Assembly: GCA_903905665.1 (NCBI GenBank)
Contig: CAIVHJ010000062.1
Coordinates: 1-13,518, forward strand
DNA: 13,518 bases
Direction of reading: 5' to 3'
Origin: an uncultured Phycisphaerales bacterium
GTDB lineage: Bacteria > Planctomycetota > Phycisphaerae > UBA1845 > CAIVHJ01
Below, piece after piece: positions 1 through 7,234 of the stretch. The position numbers were made by a program, and so were the translations under genes. The notes below the pieces were generated by a model that saw only the letters and a program-made list of their open reading frames with translations, ran no database searches and was not told the DNA's origin. How positions within the stretch are numbered: the first letter of the stretch is position 1; every line of letters starts with the position of its first letter.

Positions 1-1641
1 CACGACGTAGTCCGGAGGGTGGGTCGTCAGTAAATCAATGATGTGGTCCTCACCATAGAGAGAAAGAGCGAACGGATTGAAATGGTAGATGGGAACAGGA
101 GTTCTGTGACGCGTGAGATAATTCAACAAAACTCCTTCCGGGATGGTGGATACAGTCGCATCCCGGGGAATGTGTTTTTCGACGTACTCGATCATCGTCG
201 CCCAGGATTCAACGAGCGGGTTCGATTCAGAGGGGGCGTACATGATTCGGTCCGTCCCGCGTCCCACGGCGGCAGTTTTTTCGAAATAGTGACCGAGACT
301 GATCCAGAGATGCCAAGCCACGACGAGGACGACCCCGGACCACAACACGCCCTGAACCAATCGAATGTCGGTTCGGCGACGGTGAAGCCACGCCGGGAAC
401 GAATCCAACAATAGATACAAACAGAACAAACACCCCGGGCCGGCGATCGCGAAACCAAACGAGTCGATGTAAACTCGGAACAACATTTTCCACAGCAGAA
501 CTCCGGCGAAGACCGCGAACGTCAGCTTTTCAAACCGGAGTGGATCGAATCTGCGATGTTTCAGGAAGATCGCTGACTCGATCAGAATATACAACAGGAG
601 CAGGAGAGGGACCGGGCGAAAGAGATGTATCCAAATCCGATGTTCTCGAAAGCACCAGGCGGTTACCGCCAAAGCACCGACGATAACCATTCCGACCGGA
701 ACCACGCATTTGAGTCGCTTCTGAATTCGACTGTTGATCCAGATCAAGACGCCCAGCGCCAAAGCATAGCCCGTCGTCAAAATCAGGATTTGTCCCAAGG
801 ATTTGCTCGAATCGTCGGTTCCCATCAGAACCTTGAAAAAATGGATTTGCGTGATCGGCGTGTCAATGATGGCACTCCACTGGAACATGACGTTGTCCCA
901 GGCGGTTGGCCAGGGAACCTGCCGCGACATCACCGTGACGACGGCTGCGACCGGTAAAACAAAGAAAAGAATGGCCGTCAAACCTCCGGTTCCGATCACG
1001 CGCCAGGACATGGGTCGAGAAATCAGGATCAGCATCCACCCCAGACAAACGGCGAGAAAAAGGGTTGCGAAGATTTCAATTTTATTGAGGAAGACCAGGC
1101 CCAGACACGCGCCGCACATCCCGGCCCAGAATACAGTGGACGTTCGGAAGAATCGCCACAGCGCCGACAGGGCGAGATACGAAAGCAAAAGACTGTGAGT
1201 CAGATTGTGGGTGTAAGGCGTGATGAAATTGTAATTTCCGATCGGCTGAAGATGGTTAAATGCGAAAAGACACAAAAAGATTATGGTGATGACGGTCGCA
1301 TAAAGCGGCGAGGTCCATCGGCGAAAAATAAAATAAACCAGTGCCGTTCCGATCGCGGTTAATACCAGATTGGAGACGAACAGCGTCGTGAAACCGATGC
1401 CGAACCATCGAAACAACAACGCGTTGAAATAAGGAGAAATCGGTCCGTAAACCCAGTACAGATCGGTATAAAGTCGCTCTCCTTCGGCGATCCGCCAGGG
1501 AACGTAAAGTTCGTGACCGTAGTCGATCAGAATATCCGGCCATCGCCGCCAACTCAGCACCGTCAGCGCAATTCCAACAGCGGTAATCACTGACGGGGGG
1601 ATGATTCTACTTGAAATGGCACTAGGCTTCGCTTGCAACAT
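1..1641 (-). CDS. GT39/PMT-like multi-spanning membrane glycosyltransferase, 3' end cut by window
   Basis: The minus strand is open from an ATG at 1641-1639 to the left edge, giving 547 residues without a stop, so the C-terminus lies outside the window. About ten strongly hydrophobic segments are visible, beginning near residues 14-30, then 66-107 and onward to about residue 460. The first extracytoplasmic loop (residues 36-67) holds a DYGHE motif at 40-44 followed by LYVPWRIAEGERLY and a YGP-SPYFNAL stretch. That arrangement of acidic residues after the first membrane helix is typical of GT-C fold glycosyltransferases and related unnamed membrane proteins. The last roughly 90 visible residues are soluble and end in PPDYVV, as in the periplasmic tail of such proteins. 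Likely role: transfer of a sugar from a polyprenyl carrier at the outer face of the inner membrane. Donor and acceptor are unknown. The start is the only ATG before the transmembrane region, and its ribosome binding site is weak. It follows the lipoprotein gene by 91 bp on the same strand. Confidence 0.75.
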   Translation of the reverse strand, partial: MLQAKPSAISSRIIPPSVITAVGIALTVLSWRRWPDILIDYGHELYVPWRIAEGERLYTDLYWVYGPISPYFNALLFRWFGIGFTTLFVSNLVLTAIGTALVYFIFRRWTSPLYATVITIIFLCLFAFNHLQPIGNYNFITPYTHNLTHSLLLSYLALSALWRFFRTSTVFWAGMCGACLGLVFLNKIEIFATLFLAVCLGWMLILISRPMSWRVIGTGGLTAILFFVLPVAAVVTVMSRQVPWPTAWDNVMFQWSAIIDTPITQIHFFKVLMGTDDSSKSLGQILILTTGYALALGVLIWINSRIQKRLKCVVPVGMVIVGALAVTAWCFREHRIWIHLFRPVPLLLLLYILIESAIFLKHRRFDPLRFEKLTFAVFAGVLLWKMLFRVYIDSFGFAIAGPGCLFCLYLLLDSFPAWLHRRRTDIRLVQGVLWSGVVLVVAWHLWISLGHYFEKTAAVGRGTDRIMYAPSESNPLVESWATMIEYVEKHIPRDATVSTIPEGVLLNYLTRHRTPVPIYHFNPFALSLYGEDHIIDLLTTHPPDYVV

Positions 1642-1732
1642 GCGTCGTGCACTATATCGCAATTCGGTGTCGAAAAACAGTTGCTCCTGTGGATAATACG
1701 ACGTTGGGGGTGTGGATTATCCGAAGTGCAAT

Positions 1733-2311
1733 TCAGTTGGCGGAACGTCCTGCCGGCCATTCAAAACGAAAGGTTCCTGAGACTTTCAATTCTCCACGAG
1801 CTGCGTTGCCGGTGGTGGATGGATTGTTCGCCTCGAACTGGAATGCCGCCGCAATGGTTCCGTCCTTGCTAGGGAGCAGAAGAATGGCGCTGAGGCCGGC
1901 CTGTCGTTTGGAACTCCAGAACGGTCCGCTTTTACTGGTTCGGTCATATTCCTGATAAAATGCCGGTGGTACGGATAAGTCGTCTTGGCGGGTCAGATCG
2001 ATCGGTATTCCCATTACGAATTCACTGTCCGATAGAGATAAGACGAACGATACCCTCGGCACAGGGGTGGGAACGTTGTGCAGTACGTCGATGTGAAGTT
2101 CTGATCCACCGTTCACTTCAACGATGGTGGCTGCGCAACTGTCCGCCGTGAAATTCTCAAACGTCGGATTGGCGTCATCGGTCAGTGTTTGGATGGTTAT
2201 TTCTCCACAGGCTTTCGGCGTTCCATCGGTTCCGCATCCCGCAAAACCGACTCCGAGAAACCCGGCATTCAGAACCATCAGTACCCGTATGGGCGTGAGC
2301 GTTGCTTTCAT
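1733..2311 (-). CDS. small putative lipoprotein of unknown function
   Basis: The product is 192 residues. I chose the ATG at 2311-2309 rather than an upstream in-frame ATG at 2365 for two reasons. It follows a GGAGGA ribosome binding site by about ten bases, and it places a signal peptide exactly at the N-terminus. Residues 1-25 have a positively charged start (MKATLTPIR), a hydrophobic core (VLMVLNAGFLGVGFAG) and a lipobox-like FAGC with the acceptor cysteine at 26. The mature part looks beta-rich, with alternating hydrophobic residues and an ending of GELKVSGTFRFEW. Three cysteines lie in the mature region (26, 34, 57 by count). I do not recognise a domain. It is probably membrane-anchored in the periplasm or outer membrane. 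No functional link to the catabolic genes is visible. The downstream membrane glycosyltransferase-like gene is on the same strand 91 bp away, so co-transcription is possible. Confidence 0.7.
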   Translation of the reverse strand: MKATLTPIRVLMVLNAGFLGVGFAGCGTDGTPKACGEITIQTLTDDANPTFENFTADSCAATIVEVNGGSELHIDVLHNVPTPVPRVSFVLSLSDSEFVMGIPIDLTRQDDLSVPPAFYQEYDRTSKSGPFWSSKRQAGLSAILLLPSKDGTIAAAFQFEANNPSTTGNAARGELKVSGTFRFEWPAGRSAN

Positions 2312-2743
2312 CTCGTTGTTTCCTCCAGTGCCGAAATCGGATGATTGTCGCTGAATTCTATACACGAAATAGAAAGTTCACCGCTCCAAAGGCCAATATG
2401 GAGTCGAGTCGGTACCATGCAAGTACATTCCAACCCGTACGACGGCAACCGACCACGCACACCAGCGTCAGAAGGCCCGTGCTGACCGTCAGCTCCCCCT
2501 GCGCAGCACGGACGCGAGTCCTTCTTCCTGACTGCATGTCTCTTTTTAACCTTCGCTTCTGGCCACCAGATGTCAGCTATCAGCTACTCCCCTATATGCA
2601 AAATTGCCAAACAAATCCATCTTCAAGTGAAACAGAAATCAACACAATCTATTGTCGTAAAAGGAGTTACGATGATTTGGAAGTGAAATAGATGGTCTTG
2701 GTGATCATCTCATCAATGTAGAAATCGAACTGATCGGTGGATA
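2312..2743. other. 432-bp non-coding stretch between lipoprotein and ThiF-like genes
   Basis: No convincing coding region is present. The one open frame across it (plus, from about 2302) starts inside the lipoprotein gene and has biased, low-complexity composition without any recognisable family. The stretch holds an 8-bp perfect inverted repeat (2477-2511) and an isolated strong ribosome binding site at 2661-2666 in front of a four-codon frame. The lipoprotein promoter should lie at its left end and the ThiF-like promoter at its right end. I could not identify a convincing -35/-10 pair for either. Confidence 0.6.
2477..2511. repeat. 8-bp GC-rich inverted repeat (hairpin) with 19-nt loop
   Basis: CCGTGCTG at 2477-2484 is perfectly complementary to CAGCACGG at 2504-2511, with a 19-nt spacer. 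A run of five T residues occurs only about 37 bases further on (in GTCTCTTTTTAACC), so this is not a classical intrinsic terminator. It could be a structured leader element upstream of the ThiF-like gene, or chance. Confidence 0.35.
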
Positions 2744-3802
2744 ATGAACAACCAAAATAAGATGATACAAAATATGGATCGCTATTCGCGACAGATTCGA
2801 TTCAAACCCATCGGAGAACAGGGCCAGCGGCAACTCGCTCAAAGCCGCGCGCTCCTGATCGGTTGCGGTGCGATCGGCAGCACGCTGGCTGACATTCTGG
2901 TTCGAGCGGGCGTTGGGTACCTGCGAATCGTTGACCGCGATTTTGTCGAACTGAGTAATCTGCAGCGACAATCGCTGTTTGATGAATACGATGTGACCAA
3001 CCGACTGCCCAAAGCCGTCGCCGCCAGGCGAAAATTGAACCGCATCAATTCACAGGTGCAAATCGAAGACATCGTCGAAGACGCCAATCCGACCAATGTC
3101 GAATCCTGGGTTCACGATACCCAACTCATTCTCGACGGTACCGACAACTTCGACACCCGGTTTCTCATCAATGATGTCGCCGTGAAGCATCGCATCCCGT
3201 GGATATACAGCGCCTGCGTGGCTGCGACCGGAGCCGTCATGCCCGTCATCCCCGATCGTACCTTGTGCCTGCGATGCCTGCTCGATCAATCCGTCCCGCC
3301 CGAATTGAATCCCACCTGCGAAACCGATGGAATCCTTCCGACCATCGTTCGCGCAGTGGCTTCCTTCTCCGCCACCCAAGCCCTCAAAATCCTGACCGGA
3401 AACCACTCGGACGTGAATCTCCGGCTCGTTCAAATCGACCTGTGGGCCGGACGTTTTAATTCCATCTCTGTGGCGCGACCTTCCGGTGCGCACGCGTGTC
3501 GCTGTTGTGTGGATCAGAGATTCGATTATCTCGAGGGCGACGCCGGACAACAGGCCATCTCGCTTTGCGGCCGAAACTCCGTGCAGATCAATCCGCAACC
3601 TCGCCACGAACTCGATCTCGACCAACTGGCTGAAAAACTCACCCGCGCCGGTGCCCGTTGGGTCGTTCGCAATCCCTACATGCTCACCGCCGGACTCGAT
3701 GAATGCGAACTTGCAGTTTTTCCCACCGGCCGCGCTGTCTTTGGCGGAACAACGAACCCGACGCTTGCGAAATCCTTGTACGCCAAATACATAGGGGTAT
3801 GA
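2744..3802 (+). CDS. ThiF/MoeB/HesA family E1-like adenylyltransferase
   Basis: This 352-residue enzyme should adenylate the C-terminal glycine of a small ubiquitin-fold sulfur carrier (ThiS, MoaD or similar) in the cytoplasm. Visible features: the N-terminal RYSRQIRF motif (13-20); the nucleotide loop GCGAIG (40-45); the acidic residue of IVDRDFVE (62-69); NLQRQ (72-76); Lys90; DGTDN (131-135); zinc ligands CLRC (175-178) and CRCC (252-255); and the candidate thiol-carrying cysteine 192 in NPTCETDG. After the zinc site is a roughly 75-residue C-terminal domain starting at CGRNSVQI (275-282) and ending in SLYAKYIG, seen in many bacterial ThiF/MoeB relatives in place of a rhodanese domain. No ThiS or MoaD gene is nearby, so thiamine cannot be told from molybdopterin or another carrier. 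ATG at 2744 is used; ATGs at 2762 and 2774 are alternatives that would still keep the RYSRQ motif. Convergent with the ATCase-like gene. Confidence 0.88.
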   Translation: MNNQNKMIQNMDRYSRQIRFKPIGEQGQRQLAQSRALLIGCGAIGSTLADILVRAGVGYLRIVDRDFVELSNLQRQSLFDEYDVTNRLPKAVAARRKLNRINSQVQIEDIVEDANPTNVESWVHDTQLILDGTDNFDTRFLINDVAVKHRIPWIYSACVAATGAVMPVIPDRTLCLRCLLDQSVPPELNPTCETDGILPTIVRAVASFSATQALKILTGNHSDVNLRLVQIDLWAGRFNSISVARPSGAHACRCCVDQRFDYLEGDAGQQAISLCGRNSVQINPQPRHELDLDQLAEKLTRAGARWVVRNPYMLTAGLDECELAVFPTGRAVFGGTTNPTLAKSLYAKYIGV

Positions 3803-3875
3803 ATTGGAGAATCAACGCTGTCGCTTAAATGGGTTTGTGGAAATGTCGCGTAGAGAGTGGCGCATTGGACAAGGT

Positions 3876-3896
3876 GTTCTCTGCGATGCAGCGAAC
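3876..3896. repeat. hairpin in the convergent ThiF-like/ATCase-like intergenic gap
   Basis: GTTC-T-CTGC (3876-3884) can pair with GCAG-C-GAAC (3888-3896): two 4-bp arms around one mismatch and a GAT loop. It sits in the 131-bp gap between two converging genes, where a shared terminator would be expected. No T-run follows on either strand, so a terminator role is only a guess. Confidence 0.25.
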
Positions 3897-3933
3897 CTCT
3901 CACGAGCAACAATGGAGTCCGGCAGGGGAACCC

Positions 3934-4887
3934 TTACTCCACAGCGCCCAGTGTCAATGCCAGCAAAGCCATGCGCAAGACCACGCCGTTGAATGCCTCG
4001 ATCCAGTAGCGAGCATGGCGAGTGGCATCCACGTCGGCGGGCAGTTCATCCATGCGCGGCAGCGAGTGCAAGATGATCGCGTCCGGTTTGGCTTTTTCTC
4101 TCATCAGTTTCTTGGTCACCTGATAAGCGGGCGGGGTCAGTCCCTTGTTGTCCTTATTCTCTTCGCGGGATTTGGTGTAGTCCGCCTGCACCACGGGTTC
4201 CATGTAGATGACATCGGCGTCGGCGATGGCATCGGCGGCGTTTTTGACTTCCCGGAATCGCACGTTGAGGTCGTTCAGTTCTTTCTTGAATTCTTCGGTG
4301 GGCGCCATTTCCGGTGGATAAACCAAAGTGGCTTCAATATTGAATTGCGAAATGGCGTAGCCGATGGAGTGCATCGTGCGCATCCGCATATCGCCGATGC
4401 AGAGAAAATGCAGACCGTCGAGCGTGCCTTTTTCCTTGTAGATGGTGTACAGGTCCGTCAACACCTGTGTGGGATGCTCGCCCCAGCCGTCACCGCAGTT
4501 GATCACCGGTACACTGGACCACTTGGCGGCTTCGTGAGGAGCGCCCTGCTGGAAGTGCCGCATGGCAATGACATCGCCATAATACTCCAGCATGTGGACG
4601 GTATCCTTGATGGACTCCTGATAAAAGTCACCCGCACGCGTCATCTTGGCGTCGGAGAAACCCACCACATGTCCTCCCAGCCGGTGCATGGCGGCCTCGG
4701 TCGCCAATCGGGTGCGCGTGCTGGGTTGATAAAAGGCCGTGACCAGAGTTTTCCTGGCGAGCAAGTCGGAGTTTGTACGGTTGACGGCGATCGGCGCCAG
4801 CCGGTCACAAATCTCAAAAACGCGGAAGTACTCTGCCCGTTCCCAGTCCTTCAGTGAAAGAATATCTCTGCCCAAAAAACTTCTCAT
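3934..4887 (-). CDS. aspartate-transcarbamylase-like carbamoyltransferase, probably not aspartate-specific
   Basis: 317 residues, the usual size of a catalytic ATCase chain (about 305-315). Carbamoyl-phosphate site residues are all present: STRTR at 56-60, Arg110 in MRH, HPTQ at 138-141, and HSLPR at 274-278 (HPLPR in Escherichia coli PyrB). Arg170 in MRTMHS corresponds to PyrB Arg167. By hand alignment the 80s loop, which in PyrB carries Ser80 and Lys84, reads MTRAGDFYQES (82-92) and lacks both. The 230s loop, TRVQ in PyrB, reads EPVVQADY (230-237) and lacks Arg229. Those PyrB residues bind aspartate, so a different acceptor, or a reverse reaction on a ureido compound giving carbamoyl phosphate, is likely. 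It is the third gene after carbamate kinase and a ThrC-like enzyme, 40 bp behind the latter, with an AGGAG site 7-8 bases before the ATG. That context favours catabolism. Ordinary PyrB remains an alternative. Confidence 0.85.
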   Translation of the reverse strand: MRSFLGRDILSLKDWERAEYFRVFEICDRLAPIAVNRTNSDLLARKTLVTAFYQPSTRTRLATEAAMHRLGGHVVGFSDAKMTRAGDFYQESIKDTVHMLEYYGDVIAMRHFQQGAPHEAAKWSSVPVINCGDGWGEHPTQVLTDLYTIYKEKGTLDGLHFLCIGDMRMRTMHSIGYAISQFNIEATLVYPPEMAPTEEFKKELNDLNVRFREVKNAADAIADADVIYMEPVVQADYTKSREENKDNKGLTPPAYQVTKKLMREKAKPDAIILHSLPRMDELPADVDATRHARYWIEAFNGVVLRMALLALTLGAVE

Positions 4888-4927
4888 TGAAAATCTCCTC
4901 TGCTGTGGAACCGTTCGCTTTCAAACT

Positions 4928-6169
4928 TTAGCGTTTGGCTCCAAATATCTCTTCCAGTTTTCCTGCATCGGGGGAAACCAATCGAGGTTCACCCGAAATC
5001 TTCATCACCGAGGCAATATCTTTCAAACCATTGCCGGTCACCAGCACGACGATCGACCAGCGGGGATCGACGAGGCGCTGGTCCACGGCTTTGCGGAGTC
5101 CGGCATAGGAGGTCACACCGGCGGGTTCGCCGAATACGGCTGCCCCACGGGCTACGGCCAAAATGGCCTGCAGAATTTCATCATCGGAGACGCGAATCCC
5201 GAATCCTTTGGAAGCTCGAACGGCCTGTACGGCGGCTTCACCATCGCGCGGCAAACTGACCGAGATCGAATCCGCCACGGTCTGGCCGGAAACCGGTCTG
5301 ATCTGCCCGTCTGTTTCCAGAGCACGAACGATGGCATCGCTGTGTTCGGCTTGCACCGCCAGTAACCGCGGAAGGCGATCGATAAAACCCAATTTATGGA
5401 AATCGTGGAAACCCTTCCAGACGCCGCTGATGATGTTGCCGTCGCCGACCGGAACCACGACCAGGTCCGGCACCTGCCAGTTCAATTGCTCGCAAATCTC
5501 AAAGGATACCGACTTTTTGCCTTCGCGCGTATATGGGTTGTAACCCGTATTGCGGTTGTACCACCCGAAGCGTTGTGTGGCCGCCAGACACAGATCGAAG
5601 GCTTGATCGTAGGTGCCATCGACAGCGAGAACCTCGGCCCCGAAGGCCAGCAACTGGGCGACTTTGGCCCGTGGCGCCGTCTTCGGAATGAAGATGCGGG
5701 TGCGAATATTCATGGCGGCGGCGAGCACCGCCGTGGACGAAGCTGCGTTTCCAGTCGAGGCACCGGTCACCAGATCGAATCCCGTTTCACGTGCTCGCAG
5801 TAGAGCAATTGCGCTGGCCCGATCTTTGAAGGAAGCACTTGGGTTTCGTCCGTCGTCTTTGATGAAAAGCGATTGCAGTCCTAATTTCGAGGCGAGTTGA
5901 GGCGCCTGAAACAGAGGAGTCCAGCCGATCGGAGGCGAGGGAATTTTGCTACTGACGGGATAGAGCGGCGCATATCGCCATATTGAACGATCCAAATCGG
6001 CCTGTAGTTTCTCTCGGGGCCAGGATTTTCGGATGGCGTCATAGTCGTATTCGACCTGAAGGTTGCTGCCGCATTTGTCGCAGATATATCTCGTCCGGGT
6101 CAGTGGAAATTCCGCTGAACAACGAACGCATTTCAATCCTGAAACATATCTGGGTTCTGGAGTTGTCAT
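4928..6169 (-). CDS. thrC: threonine-synthase-family PLP enzyme with N-terminal zinc ribbon
   Basis: 413 residues. The N-terminal zinc ribbon has CVRC at 14-17 and CDKC at 30-33, as in the shorter bacterial and archaeal threonine synthases. The fold-type-II PLP core has Lys115 in NPSASFKDR as the Schiff-base lysine, an ASTGN substrate loop at 137-141, and a phosphate-cup loop PVGDGNIISG at 240-249. Threonine synthase converts O-phosphohomoserine to threonine and phosphate in the cytoplasm. Here the gene lies between carbamate kinase and a transcarbamylase rather than with thrA/thrB. Its ATG overlaps the kinase stop by 4 bp (TCAT at 6166-6169), with no clear ribosome binding site of its own, implying translational coupling. 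A catabolic beta-elimination or ammonia-lyase role is therefore plausible, for example on diaminopropionate or serine/threonine. Genuine ThrC is the conservative reading: family assignment is strong, substrate is not. Confidence 0.88.
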   Translation of the reverse strand: MTTPEPRYVSGLKCVRCSAEFPLTRTRYICDKCGSNLQVEYDYDAIRKSWPREKLQADLDRSIWRYAPLYPVSSKIPSPPIGWTPLFQAPQLASKLGLQSLFIKDDGRNPSASFKDRASAIALLRARETGFDLVTGASTGNAASSTAVLAAAMNIRTRIFIPKTAPRAKVAQLLAFGAEVLAVDGTYDQAFDLCLAATQRFGWYNRNTGYNPYTREGKKSVSFEICEQLNWQVPDLVVVPVGDGNIISGVWKGFHDFHKLGFIDRLPRLLAVQAEHSDAIVRALETDGQIRPVSGQTVADSISVSLPRDGEAAVQAVRASKGFGIRVSDDEILQAILAVARGAAVFGEPAGVTSYAGLRKAVDQRLVDPRWSIVVLVTGNGLKDIASVMKISGEPRLVSPDAGKLEEIFGAKR

Positions 6170-7119
6170 GGCACAATGGTGGTTCCGGTTTCGCCGTTGA
6201 CGGCTCGCGTCAGGTTCGGCGGATTGGTCACAATGGCCATTTGTCCGCCGCCCTCGATAAACGCCACAATGGCCTGAATTTTGGGAAGCATGCTTCCCTT
6301 GGCAAAATGCCCTTCTGCGATGTATTTTTTTGCTTGCGCCAGGGTCATGCGATCCAGCGGTTTTTCGTCGGGCTTGCCGTAATTCAGGCAGACCTTTTCC
6401 ACTGCCGTCGAGATCAACAGAATATCCGCCCCCAGATTTCGCGCGAGCAAACTACTGGCCAAGTCCTTATCGATGACGGCATCGGCACCCGTCAACTTGC
6501 CATCGGGCTGTTTGATCACCGGAATGCCGCCGCCGCCGACCGCCACGACCAGAAAGTCATTGTTGACGAGTTGCCGAACGGCTTCAATTTCGATGATTTC
6601 TTTGGGCTTCGGCGAAGCCACAACACGCCGATATCCTCTGCCGGCATCTTCAACAATATGCCATCCCTCCGATTGTCGACGGCTCTCCGCAAGTTTCTGA
6701 TCCATGAAAGACCCGATCGGTTTGGAGGGATTGCTGAAGGCGGGGTCGTTGGCGTCCACCAAAACCTGAGTCACGACCGTAACGACCTGAATGGGTTTGG
6801 ACCGGCCGAGCGTACCGTTATAAATGGCCTGCTGAATTTGATAACCAATGGCGCCCTGAGTATCCGCGCCACAGGAATCCATCGGGACCATGTGCAGTTC
6901 GTGGGCGGACAGTTCGGAACGGCGCATAATGAAACCCACCTGGGGGCCGTTACCGTGGGTCAGGACCACCCGGTAACCGGCATCCAGCAAACGCACCACA
7001 TGCTGACAGGTTTGGAGACAGGCATCGTACTGGTCTCGAACGGTTTGATGTTTGCTGTCAAGAATCAGCGAGTTTCCACCGACAGCCAGCACCACCAGCT
7101 TCTTCTTTGATGAAACCAT
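6166..7119 (-). CDS. arcC: carbamate kinase
   Basis: 317 residues, slightly longer than typical (about 300-315). It catalyses carbamoyl phosphate + ADP to carbamate + ATP, the energy-yielding last step of arginine, allantoin and purine-ureide fermentations, in the cytoplasm. Amino-acid-kinase fold signatures are visible in order: VLAVGGNSLI near residue 10; THGNGPQVG near 54; MDSCGADTQGAIGYQIQQ near 80, a carbamate kinase hallmark; VVAVGGGGIPV near 192; AVIDKDLASSLLA near 214; and MLPKIQA near 276. It is the first gene of a three-gene minus-strand operon and overlaps the next gene by 4 bp. The ATG at 7119 has an AAAGGA element about 11 bases upstream, slightly distant. It is divergent from the PLP enzyme/ygeW pair, with 115 bp between the start codons. 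It corresponds in context to yqeA of the Escherichia coli yge locus. Confidence 0.95.
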   Translation of the reverse strand: MVSSKKKLVVLAVGGNSLILDSKHQTVRDQYDACLQTCQHVVRLLDAGYRVVLTHGNGPQVGFIMRRSELSAHELHMVPMDSCGADTQGAIGYQIQQAIYNGTLGRSKPIQVVTVVTQVLVDANDPAFSNPSKPIGSFMDQKLAESRRQSEGWHIVEDAGRGYRRVVASPKPKEIIEIEAVRQLVNNDFLVVAVGGGGIPVIKQPDGKLTGADAVIDKDLASSLLARNLGADILLISTAVEKVCLNYGKPDEKPLDRMTLAQAKKYIAEGHFAKGSMLPKIQAIVAFIEGGGQMAIVTNPPNLTRAVNGETGTTIVP

Positions 7120-7155
7120 AAACTTGATATCCTTTTACCAGGACGGAAACTTGGT

Positions 7156-7184
7156 AGAATAATGTTCTTCGACCGTTCTGACAA
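7156..7184 (-). promoter_or_regulatory. predicted sigma-70-type promoter for the carbamate kinase operon
   Basis: On the minus strand TTGTCA (7184-7179) is followed after exactly 17 bases by TATTCT (7161-7156). These match the -35 and -10 consensus at five and four of six positions. Transcription would start near 7149, about 30 bases before the carbamate kinase ATG. By eye only. Confidence 0.4.
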
Positions 7185-7200
7185 GTGATCTACGCTCACT
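7184..7200. promoter_or_regulatory. inverted repeat AGTGA-N7-TCACT, candidate operator
   Basis: AGTGA at 7184-7188 and TCACT at 7196-7200 form a perfect 5-bp dyad in the 115-bp divergent region, touching the predicted -35 box of the carbamate kinase operon. The left half reads GTGATCTA, like half of a CRP/FNR-family site, but the spacer is 7 rather than 6 bases. It is placed to act on both divergent operons. Confidence 0.3.
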
Positions 7201-7217
7201 ACCCGGAATTGGATATT

Positions 7218-7224
7218 AAAGGAG
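7218..7224 (+). promoter_or_regulatory. ribosome binding site of the fold-type-II PLP enzyme gene
   Basis: AAAGGAG lies ten bases before the ATG at 7235, at the long end of the usual spacing. It supports that start, and the family-like N-terminal sequence agrees. Confidence 0.6.
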
Positions 7225-7234
7225 TAATTACAGC

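Noticed and set aside
2302..2691. 129-residue plus-strand open frame between the lipoprotein and ThiF-like genes
   Set aside because: It begins antisense inside the lipoprotein signal peptide, lacks a ribosome binding site and has no domain-like sequence.
2724..2749. Partial resemblance to the 3' half of a TPP riboswitch (CTGATC...GGATAATG) at the start of the ThiF-like gene
   Set aside because: The invariant CTGAGA half and the pairing stems are not found upstream, the spacing is wrong, and the match overlaps the start codon itself. Probably coincidence.
3829..4857. 342-residue plus-strand open frame opposite the ATCase-like gene
   Set aside because: It is antisense to a clearly conserved transcarbamylase; its His/Gly/Val-rich composition is typical of an antisense shadow.
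5983..7110. 375-residue plus-strand open frame opposite carbamate kinase
   Set aside because: Antisense shadow of carbamate kinase and the ThrC-like gene, with no recognisable motifs.
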